NCBI RefSeq assembly: GCF_023284025.1
Contig: NZ_JAKIKR010000015.1
Span: 1 to 64,000 of the forward strand
DNA: 64,000 nucleotides
Origin: Shewanella abyssi
Lineage (GTDB): Bacteria > Pseudomonadota > Gammaproteobacteria > Enterobacterales > Shewanellaceae
Direction of reading: 5' to 3'
The notes under the pieces were generated by a model. It saw only the letters and a list, made by a program, of their open reading frames with translations. It was not told the DNA's origin and did no database searches. Positions 8,602 through 17,782 of the stretch are shown one piece after another. Position 1 is the stretch's first letter. Each line of letters begins with the position of its first letter. The position numbers and the translations under genes are program-made.

Positions 8602-10068
8602 CTAATCTACTAACACCAACTCAATCCTAAAGTCACTGCCTTTTCCTGGTTGGCTTTCAATTTCGATATCACACTTTAGAATTGATAGTAGTTGCCTCAC
8701 AATCGCCAGCCCTACTCCAAGTTGTGGCAGCGCAGTTTGGCTCGCTACCATTGTTAGCGGCTTATGAGTCATCTGTTTCAGCGCTGCCAATTCATGCTGG
8801 TGCATGCCTGAGCCATTATCACTGACTTGCAGCCACATTTTGTTGGCTGACCCATCCCAGATGGTGTCGATGGTAATCGTGCCACGTTCTGGGGTGTAGC
8901 GTATGGCGTTATCAACCAAGTTATTGAGGACTCGTAGCAGTAGTTGTCGATCGGTGCGAACGGTTAACTTATGGCTGTCTGCAAAGTTCAACATGACTTT
9001 TTTGCTGTTGGCTCGTGGCGCAAAGGTTAACTGCAGCTCTTCTAGTAAATCAGCCAGATAGAGCTCATTCCAATTTGGGGTGACTTGGCCGTTTTCAAGC
9101 GCCTCCAACTCAAGCATTTGACCTAACAGTTGCTGCAGATGTTGGCTAGCGTTAGCAGCAACTTCAATTAAGTCACTACTGCGTTCACTGGGTGGCAGCA
9201 ATAGCCAAGTATCGATATAACCCTGCAGTGAGGTTAGCGGGGTCTTTAAGTCGTGTGATAGATGCAACATAAACTCATGCCGCTCCTCTTGTTGGCGGTT
9301 AATCGCTTGATGTTGCTGACTTAAGGCTTGCAGCAAGGTGTTGATATGCCCGCTGAGCTGGTTGATCTCACTGCTACCGCTATACTGGCCTGGTAACATA
9401 ACACCAGCGTTTAATTGTTGAGCGGCGACTAAACCTAGGTCATTTTCGAGTCGGCTCAAGGGGGCGGTAAATAGCTTGAGTAGCAAGACGAATAGAATAA
9501 ATGCGAAGCTAACAGCGATGAGAATGGCGGCAGTCCAAAACTGTGGTGCTTGATGTTGACTGACAATGGACTGCCAAGTATCAAAATCCTCCCCACCAAT
9601 GATGACGTAGAGATAACCCGTTTGCAGTCCATTAGTGTCGAGTAGTTTTGCCGCCGAGAATATTTTATCTTTGCTGATGGAGCGGGGATCTGTGCCCAAT
9701 ATCGGCAAATTATCCCCCTGAATAAAGCGCTCGATAATGTCGGTGTCGACGCTGTCTTGTTTTATCTTCTCCTCGTTTGCATCGTAAGCGATGAGCGTAC
9801 CTTGCCTGTCTAGAGTGTAGATTTCAAAGCTTGGACCTAACAGCATAAAATCATGGAAAGCTTCTTTGAGGGCGGCATCAGAGGTGATGCCTTTTGAGAG
9901 CAGCGGGTTAATATGTGCCATATGTTCAGCAAGTTCACGGTGCAATGATTGCTGGATCTGGTTGCGGCTAAAGTCCTGACTGAATTGTAGCCATTGCCAT
10001 AGCACAATCAAGAGGATAAACATTACCAAGGTTGCCGCGAGTAAAATACGACTAAACAAACTTTTCAT
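8602..10068 (-). CDS. Sensor histidine kinase
   Basis: 488-residue inner-membrane kinase. Transmembrane segments at about 8-27 and 177-197 flank a ~150-residue periplasmic sensor domain. After a HAMP-like linker comes the dimerisation/phosphoacceptor helix HLSHDLKTPLTSLQGY with H272, then the ATPase domain with its N box (NNLVDNAIRYTPERG), G1 (VSDNGSGM) and G2 (GVGLAIVRQLL). The partner response regulator gene lies 61 bp upstream on the same strand. The signal is unknown. Two spondin-domain genes further upstream are the most obvious candidate targets or partners. Confidence 0.9.
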   Translation of the reverse strand: MKSLFSRILLAATLVMFILLIVLWQWLQFSQDFSRNQIQQSLHRELAEHMAHINPLLSKGITSDAALKEAFHDFMLLGPSFEIYTLDRQGTLIAYDANEEKIKQDSVDTDIIERFIQGDNLPILGTDPRSISKDKIFSAAKLLDTNGLQTGYLYVIIGGEDFDTWQSIVSQHQAPQFWTAAILIAVSFAFILFVLLLKLFTAPLSRLENDLGLVAAQQLNAGVMLPGQYSGSSEINQLSGHINTLLQALSQQHQAINRQQEERHEFMLHLSHDLKTPLTSLQGYIDTWLLLPPSERSSDLIEVAANASQHLQQLLGQMLELEALENGQVTPNWNELYLADLLEELQLTFAPRANSKKVMLNFADSHKLTVRTDRQLLLRVLNNLVDNAIRYTPERGTITIDTIWDGSANKMWLQVSDNGSGMHQHELAALKQMTHKPLTMVASQTALPQLGVGLAIVRQLLSILKCDIEIESQPGKGSDFRIELVLVD

Positions 10069-10129
10069 TAGGCTATCTCCTGCGTCCGTCGCTAGCTTTA
10101 GTGTTATCTACTCATGGTGCCAATTCTGC

Positions 10130-10867
10130 TTAAGAAGAGACTTGATTAGCGGGAGGCGTAAATTTGTAGCCGACTCCCCAGACGGTTTTGACCAAGTCAG
10201 TTGAGCAAGAACTGCGAGCCAATTTGTTGCGCAAGCGATTAATATGGCTGTTAACCGTGTGCTCGTATCCTGAGTAGGAATAGCCCCAAACCGCCTCTAA
10301 AAGTTGCATGCGACTGAAAACTTGTTTTGGGTGTTGAGCAAGATAAAGTAATAGATCGAACTCTCTTACCGTTAAGTTTAAGCTCTCATTAAAGGCGATA
10401 ACTTCACGAGTAGTACAGTTGATAGAGATGCCGTTGAACTCTAATGATTCATCTTGATGTTCTCTTTGTTTGCCGCGCCTGAGCAGTGCTTTGACGCGGG
10501 CCCTTAGCTCTAATACGCTAAAGGGTTTTACCAGATAGTCGTCGGCGCCAGACTCCAAGCCCAAGACAACATCTGCCTCTGAATCTTTTGCGGTCAATAA
10601 CATACAGGGCAACTCATTACCGGCTTCACGGATCTGTTGGCACAGGGTAATGCCATCGCCGTCTGGTAACATTCTGTCCATTAAAATCAGATCTATCTGT
10701 TTTGCCGCTATCACTTGGCTAGCTTGCTGCAAAGTGGTGCAGTGGGTGACAGTATGGTTCATGCTCTTTAGGTTCAGCATGACCAGTTTTGCTAAGTCTT
10801 GCTCATCTTCAACCAACAATATTTTCTTGCTTGAAACAGAGGTGAAGGTGGTATTTGATCCGTTCAT
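10130..10867 (-). CDS. OmpR/PhoB-family response regulator
   Basis: 245 residues from the preferred start. Receiver domain: KKILLVEDEQD with acidic pair E20-D21, phosphoacceptor D64 in LILMDRMLPDGDG, and K in DDYLVKPFS. C-terminal winged helix: LTVREFDLLLYLAQHP, QVFSRMQLLEAVWG and HINRLRNKL. The ATG at 10867 (MNGSNTTF) has GGGAG six bases upstream, so it is preferred over the upstream in-frame ATG at 10900. It is encoded just before its kinase, and the pair follows two spondin-domain genes on the same strand. Confidence 0.9.
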   Translation of the reverse strand: MNGSNTTFTSVSSKKILLVEDEQDLAKLVMLNLKSMNHTVTHCTTLQQASQVIAAKQIDLILMDRMLPDGDGITLCQQIREAGNELPCMLLTAKDSEADVVLGLESGADDYLVKPFSVLELRARVKALLRRGKQREHQDESLEFNGISINCTTREVIAFNESLNLTVREFDLLLYLAQHPKQVFSRMQLLEAVWGYSYSGYEHTVNSHINRLRNKLARSSCSTDLVKTVWGVGYKFTPPANQVSS

Positions 10868-10957
10868 GACTAGCTCCCAAAGGCGGTCCCTTTTCAACAA
10901 GACCTACCTTTAAGAGCTTTTCTTTCGATAAATTTTTAATCAATTAAGTGCTGATGA

Positions 10958-11683
10958 TTATTGAGTACGAGTGATCTTAATTGTCATCACGGGATTATCG
11001 AAGCGATGAGCAGCGGACAGTACCGAATCAGCCAGTCCATCGTCAGCGCTTATGACGCCAGGATGACCATGGACTTTATCGTTATCATCTCGGTCAGTAT
11101 TAAAGCCTTCACCGCCATCAGCCGGTCCTGGGATAGTCCCTTTTGCTTCAGAGTTAGCTTCGGTGCCGGCATCGTATGCTATAACCCGCAATGTGGTGGT
11201 ATCATCAACAGCCAGTGCAGCAAGATCAAAGCCTGTAGTACCGGTAAAAGCATCATTGGTGTTGACTAACATGGTTACCACTGACAAATCGGCAACATCG
11301 GCTGGTGCAAGGCTCAGAGAGATAGTTTCTGCTCCGCCAGGCACCAGTATCCCTGCACCGATAACGAGCTCATTCACTCCATTTTCGTCAGCCAAATCAC
11401 TATTGTCTCCAGATTCAGCGAGTACTTCTAAGGCGACACTAGCTGCCATCCCCGTGCTCCAAAGTTTGCTATCTGATGTATGGGCTACAACCGCGATAGG
11501 AGACATAGGCTGATTAGCGGTAAGGTTAGTGACGGTGACGCTGTAATCTTGCATCACCGGCGAGACCACTGGTGGCACAACTGGCGCTGGGGAATCATTA
11601 TCTGAGCAACCCGCTAACCCAATAGTCGCAATGGCAACTAAAGCCATCGCACTACGTTTAAAAATATCTGTTAGATAGTTCAT
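10958..11683 (-). CDS. Spondin-domain lipoprotein
   Basis: 241 residues. The signal peptide ends in the lipobox LAGC (Cys at about residue 26), followed by a Ser/Asp/Pro-rich linker and a spondin_N-like domain. The domain is recognised by YSVTVTNLTANQPMSPIAVVAH, VSLEVLAESGDNSDLA-type segments, AYDAGTEANSE, DKVHGHPG and a C-terminal RFDNPVMTIKITR strand. It is probably anchored in the outer or inner membrane, facing the periplasm or surface. A paralogue lies 11 bp upstream. Bacterial spondin-domain proteins have no well-established function; an adhesive or matrix role is inference. Lipoprotein sorting cannot be decided here. Confidence 0.75.
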   Translation of the reverse strand: MNYLTDIFKRSAMALVAIATIGLAGCSDNDSPAPVVPPVVSPVMQDYSVTVTNLTANQPMSPIAVVAHTSDSKLWSTGMAASVALEVLAESGDNSDLADENGVNELVIGAGILVPGGAETISLSLAPADVADLSVVTMLVNTNDAFTGTTGFDLAALAVDDTTTLRVIAYDAGTEANSEAKGTIPGPADGGEGFNTDRDDNDKVHGHPGVISADDGLADSVLSAAHRFDNPVMTIKITRTQ

Positions 11684-11694
11684 GGTTTGATCTC

Positions 11695-12396
11695 CTATTT
11701 CACGACCACAGTCACTCGAGCAACAGGATTTAACCAGCGATGAATACGGCTGTCTAAATCACTTGCGCCCGCACTTAGGTCTGTATCACCTAACACCCCA
11801 GGATGAATATGCACTTTATCATTGCTACTACTATCCATGATGCCCGTGGCGTTCATGCCGCCATCGCCACCCGGTGCTGCTGGGATCCCTGGGGTACCCA
11901 CCATTCCACCACCATTAATGATCTCGTCATTGGCTTCGGTACCAGCGTCATAGGCGTTAAGAGTGAAAGTGTAGCGCCCCGCTTCGGTTGGGATCTTCCA
12001 AGCATCTAAGCCAACAAATGCATCGTTAGTCGGCAGTACCATTGCAGTGATGGATAAATGAGTCATATCGCCACTGTCGAGCATAATGCTTTCAACTCTG
12101 GCGCTCGGTGCCAATAGTCCCATCGCAGGGTTCGCCGCCGTTACACCGCCTGCGCCTGTTACTGCAGCATCTAGATCGGCAATGTCGCCACCTTCGGCCA
12201 TTTTTTGTAGCGCAGGAGTTGCCATTTCACCGGCTTGAAATAGATGACTGTCCATATCATGGGCGGCAATGAGGATCGGGGTGAAGTAATTACCGTGAGT
12301 AAGGTTTGTAACACTGATCTCAAGCTCTGCAGCTGCTGCAGGTAGGCTCGCTAAACTTCCGAGTAAAAGGGCTTTCGTTACTTGGTTAACATTCAT
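11695..12396 (-). CDS. Secreted spondin-domain protein
   Basis: 233 residues. The N-terminal signal peptide (KALLLGSLASLPAAAAE) lacks a lipobox, so this is a soluble exported protein. It shares the domain pattern of its downstream paralogue: ISVTNLTHGNYFTPILIAAHDMDSHLF, MVLPTNDAFVGLDAWK, YDAGTEANDE, DKVHIHPGVLGD and WLNPVARVTVVVK. Its C-terminal half carries a Gly-rich insert (GGGMVGTPGIPAAPGGDGG). It heads the minus-strand group spondin, spondin, response regulator, kinase, although whether all four are cotranscribed is not shown by the sequence. Confidence 0.75.
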   Translation of the reverse strand: MNVNQVTKALLLGSLASLPAAAAELEISVTNLTHGNYFTPILIAAHDMDSHLFQAGEMATPALQKMAEGGDIADLDAAVTGAGGVTAANPAMGLLAPSARVESIMLDSGDMTHLSITAMVLPTNDAFVGLDAWKIPTEAGRYTFTLNAYDAGTEANDEIINGGGMVGTPGIPAAPGGDGGMNATGIMDSSSNDKVHIHPGVLGDTDLSAGASDLDSRIHRWLNPVARVTVVVK

Positions 12397-12696
12397 GATA
12401 TATCTCCGTTGTCTGAATAGTTAAAGCATGACAAACGGATATCACCTGAATATCTCCAAAATATCACAAAAGTATAACAACGGTTGTTGGGTCACGTTAC
12501 GACCATGTTTTCAGCGGTTTATATTCATAATGTAAGATAAATCAATATGAAAAATTTTAAAAAAGGCATACTTTTGTTGGTTTTATCAGCGAGTGAATTG
12601 AGACTCGCTATTATCTAGCAGGTAAATACGTTATTTTGCGTGCAAAATCAGGACCATAGTCAGCATGGCTGATGGTTTGTAACCTATATAAGCCGA
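12397..12696. other. Divergent spacer, spondin gene / GGDEF-EAL gene
   Basis: About 300 bp, AT-rich, must carry the promoters of both divergent genes. I could not pick out convincing -35/-10 pairs or operator dyads. Confidence 0.4.
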
Positions 12697-15267
12697 GTGA
12701 AGATGTATATTGGCAACAAAATAATCGTTTTTATTGTTGGGATTTGTACTCCTATTATTATCGCTGCAAGTATTTGTGCGAACCTTTGGTTTGATAGTGA
12801 GATTGTGTCGTTGCGTGGCTATGCAGTAAGCAAAGAACTTGAGAATATTGAGGAGATGGTGAATAGAGAGTTGCAGCTGCTGGAAGCGGTCGCCACTATT
12901 TATGCTGCACCTATATCGCCTACAGCCCTCGATGACGTCAACCAAACCAGTGCGCTTCTTAATGGCGTGAGTGTGTTTTTCTGGGACAAGGGTGTGATCA
13001 CCCCGCAGTTAGCGCAAGATAAGCAACTCGCACAGAGACTTCCTGAGTTACCCAAACATCTGCTGCATAACCGTGAGCTGATCTCTGGTGCTTATTTTGA
13101 TGTGCAGCATGACACAGCCTATTTTATCAGTGCAAAGCCATTATCAACCGATAAAGCGTCGATTGCCGTTAGAGTGATTCAAGATAATGGCCTTGCACAG
13201 TTAGGATTACCAGGCTTTGTGGATCAGGTTCGAATGGAGCCAGGCAATGCCAATGGTGATGTTTTGGTTAGTGGTCAAACGATACAAGCCACTCTAGATC
13301 TCCCCGCATTTAATGCAGAGCTACCGGTATATATTAATTTGGTATTTTCCAACGGCTTCTTTGCTAGATTAACGTCGCAATATACCTGGATGGCGGGAGG
13401 GATGCTTTGTTTGGTCATACTACTGCAACTGGTGACCTATTTATGGTTAAAGCTCGGCTTCGTGAAACCTTTTCATAGCTTGACTGAGCAGTTAATCAGC
13501 ATTAACCCAATGGCAAAAAGCTACCGACCTATTACCGCTGAAGGTAGCGTTGAACTGAGTATTTTAACTCGGCGAATAAATGGCTTGCTGGCACGAATTT
13601 ACCGGCAAGAGATGCGTTCTAAAATCACCTTGGAGTCCATTGCTGAAGCCGTGATCTTGACTGATATCAACGCTAAAGTTATCTATATCAATCCATGCGC
13701 CGAGCGGTTACTCAAGGTTAAAAGTGCTAAAGCATTGGGCGAAAGTCCTCAGATTTTGCTGCGAGCGGGTGACAGCTTTAACAGTGAACTGAATGAGTTT
13801 ATGCAAAGTGGTGCATCGTTGCCTGAGCTTACTCAGATTGTGCTGACTCTCGATGTGCAAAAAATAATGGAGCGCAGCGTTAATAACTTGAGAAACCATA
13901 ACGGCCAAGTGGTCGGGGTGGTGATAGTGCTGCGAGATATAACCCAAGAGGCCAAACTTAAACAACAACTGCAACGGCGAGCCAATTTTGATCAAGTGAC
14001 CGGCTTACTCAATCGCAGTGCCTTTGAAGAGCAACTGAAAACATTGGCAGCTGATGCTAGCTCTGTCGCGGTGGTGTATTTAGACTTAGAGCAGTTTAAA
14101 TTGATCAACGATTCCTGCGGGCATAACGCCGGCGACAAAATGCTTTGCATGGTTGCCCAAGCCATTGAGTCCAGTATATCTAGCGAACATCTGCTGGCGC
14201 GACTGGGCGGCGATGAGTTCGGCTTAGCCATTAAAGACACGTCGGCATTGAATGTCGCCAAGTTACTCAAAAACATTATCAATAATGTCTCAATGCAGGT
14301 TATGCATCATCAACAAGAGCATTATCGAGTTGGGGTGAGTGTGGGGGTTTCTTATAGTCGTCATCAGCAGAAAGACGTACTGGAAATGCTCAAAGATGCC
14401 GATATTGCCTGCTTAGCAGCAAAGCGTAAGGGCTGTAATCAAATTCATTTCTATGATGATCGCGATCAAGAGCTATGCTATCAACGTAACGCTCCTAAAT
14501 GGGCGGTACGCATTGCTCAAGCTATCGAGCATAACGAGCTTGTGTTGTACTATCAAAAGATTGAACGGCTCAGTGCGCAGCACCATCGCAAGCGATTGGA
14601 AGTATTATTACGGATCCAAGAACCCTGTGGACGCATATTACCGCCGGCACAGTTTATCGCCGCAGCAGAGCGTTTTAAGCTGATGACAGAGGTTGATAAA
14701 GAGGTCATAAGAAAAACATTTTTGTGGTTGTCGCTGCGCGAAGAACTTTGGCAAGACCATAGTTTATCGATCAACCTTTCTGGCAATAGCTTGGGGGCTG
14801 AAGGCATGGTGAGTTATATTTTGCAGCAACAAGCGCGGTTTAATATCCCGAGTTGTTGTATCTGTTTTGAAATAACTGAGACCAGTGCGATTCAAAATCA
14901 CAGCCGTGCGATGGATATGTTACTGCAACTGCGCAAGCAGGGGTTCTCATTCGCACTGGATGATTTTGGCAGTGGCTTTGCTTCTTACGGTTACCTAAAG
15001 GAGATGCCAGTTGATTACGTCAAAATCGACGGCTGCTTTGTTAAATCTTTAACGACCAACGCCAAAGACTATGCCATCGTAAAATCAATTCACGATGTAT
15101 GCCGAGTGATGGGGATTGAGACTGTGGCTGAGTTTGTTGAAACCCAAGATATTATGGAGCAACTCAAACATATCGGCATCAACTATGCTCAGGGCTATGC
15201 TATCGGTAGGCCGCAGGCACTTGAAGATTACCAGCCCATTGCAACGTTGCAACAACGCTCGGCTTAA
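12697..15267 (+). CDS. Membrane GGDEF-EAL protein with PAS domain
   Basis: 856-residue cyclic-di-GMP signalling protein. A transmembrane helix (about 8-28), a periplasmic sensor region to about 225 and a second helix (about 228-250) precede a HAMP-like linker. Then come a PAS domain (about 305-425, IAEAVILTDINAKVIYINPCAERLL), a GGDEF domain with an intact LGGDEF motif, and an EAL domain (LEVLLRI, EITETSAI, DDFGSGFASY, VKIDG). EAL reads EVL, a common tolerated variant. No RxxD inhibitory site is seen before GGDEF. The start is uncertain: GTG 12697 or ATG 12703, neither with a strong ribosome site. Confidence 0.85.
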   Translation: MKMYIGNKIIVFIVGICTPIIIAASICANLWFDSEIVSLRGYAVSKELENIEEMVNRELQLLEAVATIYAAPISPTALDDVNQTSALLNGVSVFFWDKGVITPQLAQDKQLAQRLPELPKHLLHNRELISGAYFDVQHDTAYFISAKPLSTDKASIAVRVIQDNGLAQLGLPGFVDQVRMEPGNANGDVLVSGQTIQATLDLPAFNAELPVYINLVFSNGFFARLTSQYTWMAGGMLCLVILLQLVTYLWLKLGFVKPFHSLTEQLISINPMAKSYRPITAEGSVELSILTRRINGLLARIYRQEMRSKITLESIAEAVILTDINAKVIYINPCAERLLKVKSAKALGESPQILLRAGDSFNSELNEFMQSGASLPELTQIVLTLDVQKIMERSVNNLRNHNGQVVGVVIVLRDITQEAKLKQQLQRRANFDQVTGLLNRSAFEEQLKTLAADASSVAVVYLDLEQFKLINDSCGHNAGDKMLCMVAQAIESSISSEHLLARLGGDEFGLAIKDTSALNVAKLLKNIINNVSMQVMHHQQEHYRVGVSVGVSYSRHQQKDVLEMLKDADIACLAAKRKGCNQIHFYDDRDQELCYQRNAPKWAVRIAQAIEHNELVLYYQKIERLSAQHHRKRLEVLLRIQEPCGRILPPAQFIAAAERFKLMTEVDKEVIRKTFLWLSLREELWQDHSLSINLSGNSLGAEGMVSYILQQQARFNIPSCCICFEITETSAIQNHSRAMDMLLQLRKQGFSFALDDFGSGFASYGYLKEMPVDYVKIDGCFVKSLTTNAKDYAIVKSIHDVCRVMGIETVAEFVETQDIMEQLKHIGINYAQGYAIGRPQALEDYQPIATLQQRSA

Positions 15268-15331
15268 AGATATTTGCGGTTTAACAGGATATATGTGAGT
15301 TTGGCATTATCTCAATAAATGTAGGTCAAAT

Positions 15332-16135
15332 ATGGTTAGCTTCAAAGATAAGGTCATTATTGTTACTGGCGCTTCAGAAGGCATTGGTCGAGCGTTAGCT
15401 ATCGCGCTGGCGCCCTTAGGTTGTCAGCTAGTGATTAGTGCCCGTAATCAGCAACGACTAACTTCTTTAGCGTCGGAAATAACGGCCTTAGGCCAGCCTC
15501 CTTTAGTCTTTGCTGCAGACTTAGCGCAGCAGCCACAATGCCAAGGTTTAATTGAGGTATGCATAGCACGCTTTGGTCGTTTAGACATTTTAATCAATAA
15601 TGCTGGAATGACGATGTGGTCGCGCTTCGATGAGCTCAGTGACTTAAGCGTACTATCAAAGATAATGCAGCTAAATTACCTTGCTCCAGCCTACCTTAGC
15701 CATGCCGCCATCCCCCATTTAAAAAAGACGCAGGGGCAGATTGTTGCGGTAGCTTCCATTACTGGGATGACAGGCGTACCTACGCGCAGCGGTTATGCCG
15801 CCTCTAAACATGCGGTGATAGGTTTCTTTGATTCTCTACGTATTGAGCTTAGTGATGATAATGTGGCAGTGACGGTGATATGCCCAGATTTTGTCGTTAC
15901 CCAAACCCATAAACGCGCTTTAGATGCTCAAGGCAAGCCGTTAGGCGACACGCCAATGCAAGAGTCTAAAATCATGACGGCTGACCGATGTGCACAGTTA
16001 ATGTTACCCGCTATAGCACAACGGAAACGACTGTTGATCACCTCCTTTAGAGGTCGGATTGGGCGTTTCTTTAAGATAATAGCCCCTGGCCTTATCGACT
16101 ACATTGCTCGTAAAGCAATTGCCTCAGGCCGCTAG
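15332..16135 (+). CDS. Short-chain dehydrogenase/reductase
   Basis: 267-residue classical SDR. The Rossmann motif TGASEGIG is at residues 12-19, NNAG near 88-91, the catalytic Ser in VASITG and the YAASK dyad near 155-159. It starts MVSFKDKVIIVTGA at ATG 15332. The C-terminal ~60 residues after the substrate loop (RGRIGRFFKIIAPGLIDYIARKAI) are basic and amphipathic, as in SDRs that touch membranes and act on lipids or ketones. It follows the GGDEF-EAL gene by 64 bp and ends in a shared terminator. The substrate is unknown. Confidence 0.85.
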   Translation: MVSFKDKVIIVTGASEGIGRALAIALAPLGCQLVISARNQQRLTSLASEITALGQPPLVFAADLAQQPQCQGLIEVCIARFGRLDILINNAGMTMWSRFDELSDLSVLSKIMQLNYLAPAYLSHAAIPHLKKTQGQIVAVASITGMTGVPTRSGYAASKHAVIGFFDSLRIELSDDNVAVTVICPDFVVTQTHKRALDAQGKPLGDTPMQESKIMTADRCAQLMLPAIAQRKRLLITSFRGRIGRFFKIIAPGLIDYIARKAIASGR

Positions 16136-16183
16136 CTTATCCAGCAATGTATCTCTACTGCTGTTCAGTGTTAATTAGGCATT

Positions 16184-16210
16184 AAAAAGCCCAGTGAAAA
16201 CTGGGCTTTA
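16184..16210. terminator. Bidirectional terminator between SDR gene and purD
   Basis: Stem AAAGCCCAGT, GAAA tetraloop, ACTGGGCTTT (16186-16209), A-rich before and T-rich after. It lies between two convergent genes and can serve both. Confidence 0.85.
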
Positions 16211-16230
16211 CTATTTCGAGGTCTTTAGCG

Positions 16231-17526
16231 TTAGCTGTTTTCTCTGGCAATGGCGCGGTAAGCAATATCGGTGCGGAAATACACATCATCCCAATGGATA
16301 GCGTCAACCAGTTGGTATGCAGATGCCTGCGCTTCCGTCACGGTATTACCCAGTGCTGTGGCGCATAACACACGGCCGCCATTGGTCACTACCTTGCCAT
16401 CTTTCATGCTAGTGCCGGCATGGAATACTTTGGCATCATTATCGCCTAAGCTTAGGCCGTCAATCACATCATGCTTGCGGTAAGCTTCTGGATATCCGCC
16501 TGCGGCTAAGACAACGCCGACAGCGGCACGAGAATCAAACTCGGCAGTCACTTGATCGAGTTCGCCGCGAGTCGATGCTAAGCAAAGCTCTACCAAATCT
16601 GATTGCAGACGCATCATGATAGGTTGAGTTTCAGGGTCGCCAAAACGACAGTTGTACTCAAGTACCTTTGCGCTGCCATCGGGAGAGATCATCAAACCAG
16701 CATAAAGGAAGCCAGTATAAACATTGCCCTCTGCAGCCATGCCATCGACCGTTGGACGGATAACGTTAGCAATAGTCCAATCGTGAACAGCTTGAGTCAC
16801 TACAGGCGCAGGTGAATATGCACCCATACCGCCAGTATTCGGGCCATGATCGCCATTATCACGGGCTTTATGGTCTTGGCTGGTAGCCATAGCAAGAATG
16901 TTCTTGCCATCAACCATCACGATGAAGCTAGCCTCTTCGCCTGTTAAGAACTCTTCAACCACGACGCGAGAACCCGCTTCACCAAATAGGTTTCCAGCAA
17001 GCATATCTTCAATGGCAGCATTTGCTTGTGCTTGGTCTTGCGCAATAATGACGCCTTTACCTGCCGCTAAGCCATCAGCTTTAATCACGACAGGGTAACC
17101 CGTCGTCGCCGTTAACTCTGTTACATAAGCCTTAGCTGGAGCAATATCGGTAAAGTTTGAGTAAGCCGCCGTTGGAATATTATGACGGGCTAAAAAGTCT
17201 TTAGTGAACGCTTTAGAAGATTCCAGTTGCGCCGCACCTTGAGTCGGACCAAAAATCGGTAAGCCAGCTTCATTGAACGCATCCACAAGGCCCAATGCCA
17301 GCGGCACTTCAGGGCCTACAATGGTAATCGCCACTTTTTGCTCGGCAGCAAAAGCCACCAGTGCAGAGATATCTTCAACATTGATCGCCACGTTCTCTAA
17401 TTTTGGCTCTAATGTTGTGCCGGCATTGCCAGGAGCGACAAACACGGTGTCAACTTGTGCAGATTGCGCCGCCTTCCATGCCAATGCATGTTCACGACCG
17501 CCGCCGCCTATAACTAATACTTTCAT
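16231..17526 (-). CDS. purD: Phosphoribosylamine-glycine ligase
   Basis: GAR synthetase, second step of purine synthesis: phosphoribosylamine + glycine + ATP gives glycinamide ribonucleotide. 431 residues, the normal length. The N-terminus MKVLVIGGGGREHALAWK is the family signature. ATP-grasp features include VVIKADGLAAGKGVI, GEEASFIVMVDGK, HGPNTGGMGAYSPAP and EYNCRFGDPETQ. It lies downstream of purH on the same strand, as in many gammaproteobacteria, but with a 256-bp spacer carrying a heptanucleotide repeat. Confidence 0.98.
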   Translation of the reverse strand: MKVLVIGGGGREHALAWKAAQSAQVDTVFVAPGNAGTTLEPKLENVAINVEDISALVAFAAEQKVAITIVGPEVPLALGLVDAFNEAGLPIFGPTQGAAQLESSKAFTKDFLARHNIPTAAYSNFTDIAPAKAYVTELTATTGYPVVIKADGLAAGKGVIIAQDQAQANAAIEDMLAGNLFGEAGSRVVVEEFLTGEEASFIVMVDGKNILAMATSQDHKARDNGDHGPNTGGMGAYSPAPVVTQAVHDWTIANVIRPTVDGMAAEGNVYTGFLYAGLMISPDGSAKVLEYNCRFGDPETQPIMMRLQSDLVELCLASTRGELDQVTAEFDSRAAVGVVLAAGGYPEAYRKHDVIDGLSLGDNDAKVFHAGTSMKDGKVVTNGGRVLCATALGNTVTEAQASAYQLVDAIHWDDVYFRTDIAYRAIARENS

Positions 17527-17686
17527 TTTTTTACCTTTTATAGCTGCGCCATTCCCCCTATCTCTGTGTCAAGCATGCTCGTGTATTGGCATATTCTTAC
17601 CAACAAAAGTGCGCGTGCTTTCTTTGACCTAGAAAAAAGGTGCTTGCTCTAAACGTTAAAAATTAATTTTGTTGGAAACTCTAGCG

Positions 17687-17773
17687 CCTAGATCCTAGAT
17701 CCTAGGACCTAGGACCTAGGACCTAGATCCTAAAACCTAGAACCTCTAACATTGAGCCTAGGACCTAGAACCT
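17687..17773. repeat. Heptanucleotide (CCTAGRN) tandem repeat between purH and purD
   Basis: Twelve consecutive 7-bp units in strict register: CCTAGAT x2, CCTAGGA x3, CCTAGAT, CCTAAAA, CCTAGAA, CCTCTAA, CATTGAG, CCTAGGA, CCTAGAA, then CCT. Units 1-8 match closely; units 9-10 are degenerate. It is noncoding and lies just downstream of the purH stop, within the purH-purD spacer. Confidence 0.9.
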
Positions 17774-17782
17774 TCTTATAAA

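Noticed and set aside
12697..15267. EAL motif written as EVL in the GGDEF-EAL protein
   Set aside because: EVLLR is a common variant in active EAL domains and the other catalytic motifs are present, so degeneration is not supported.
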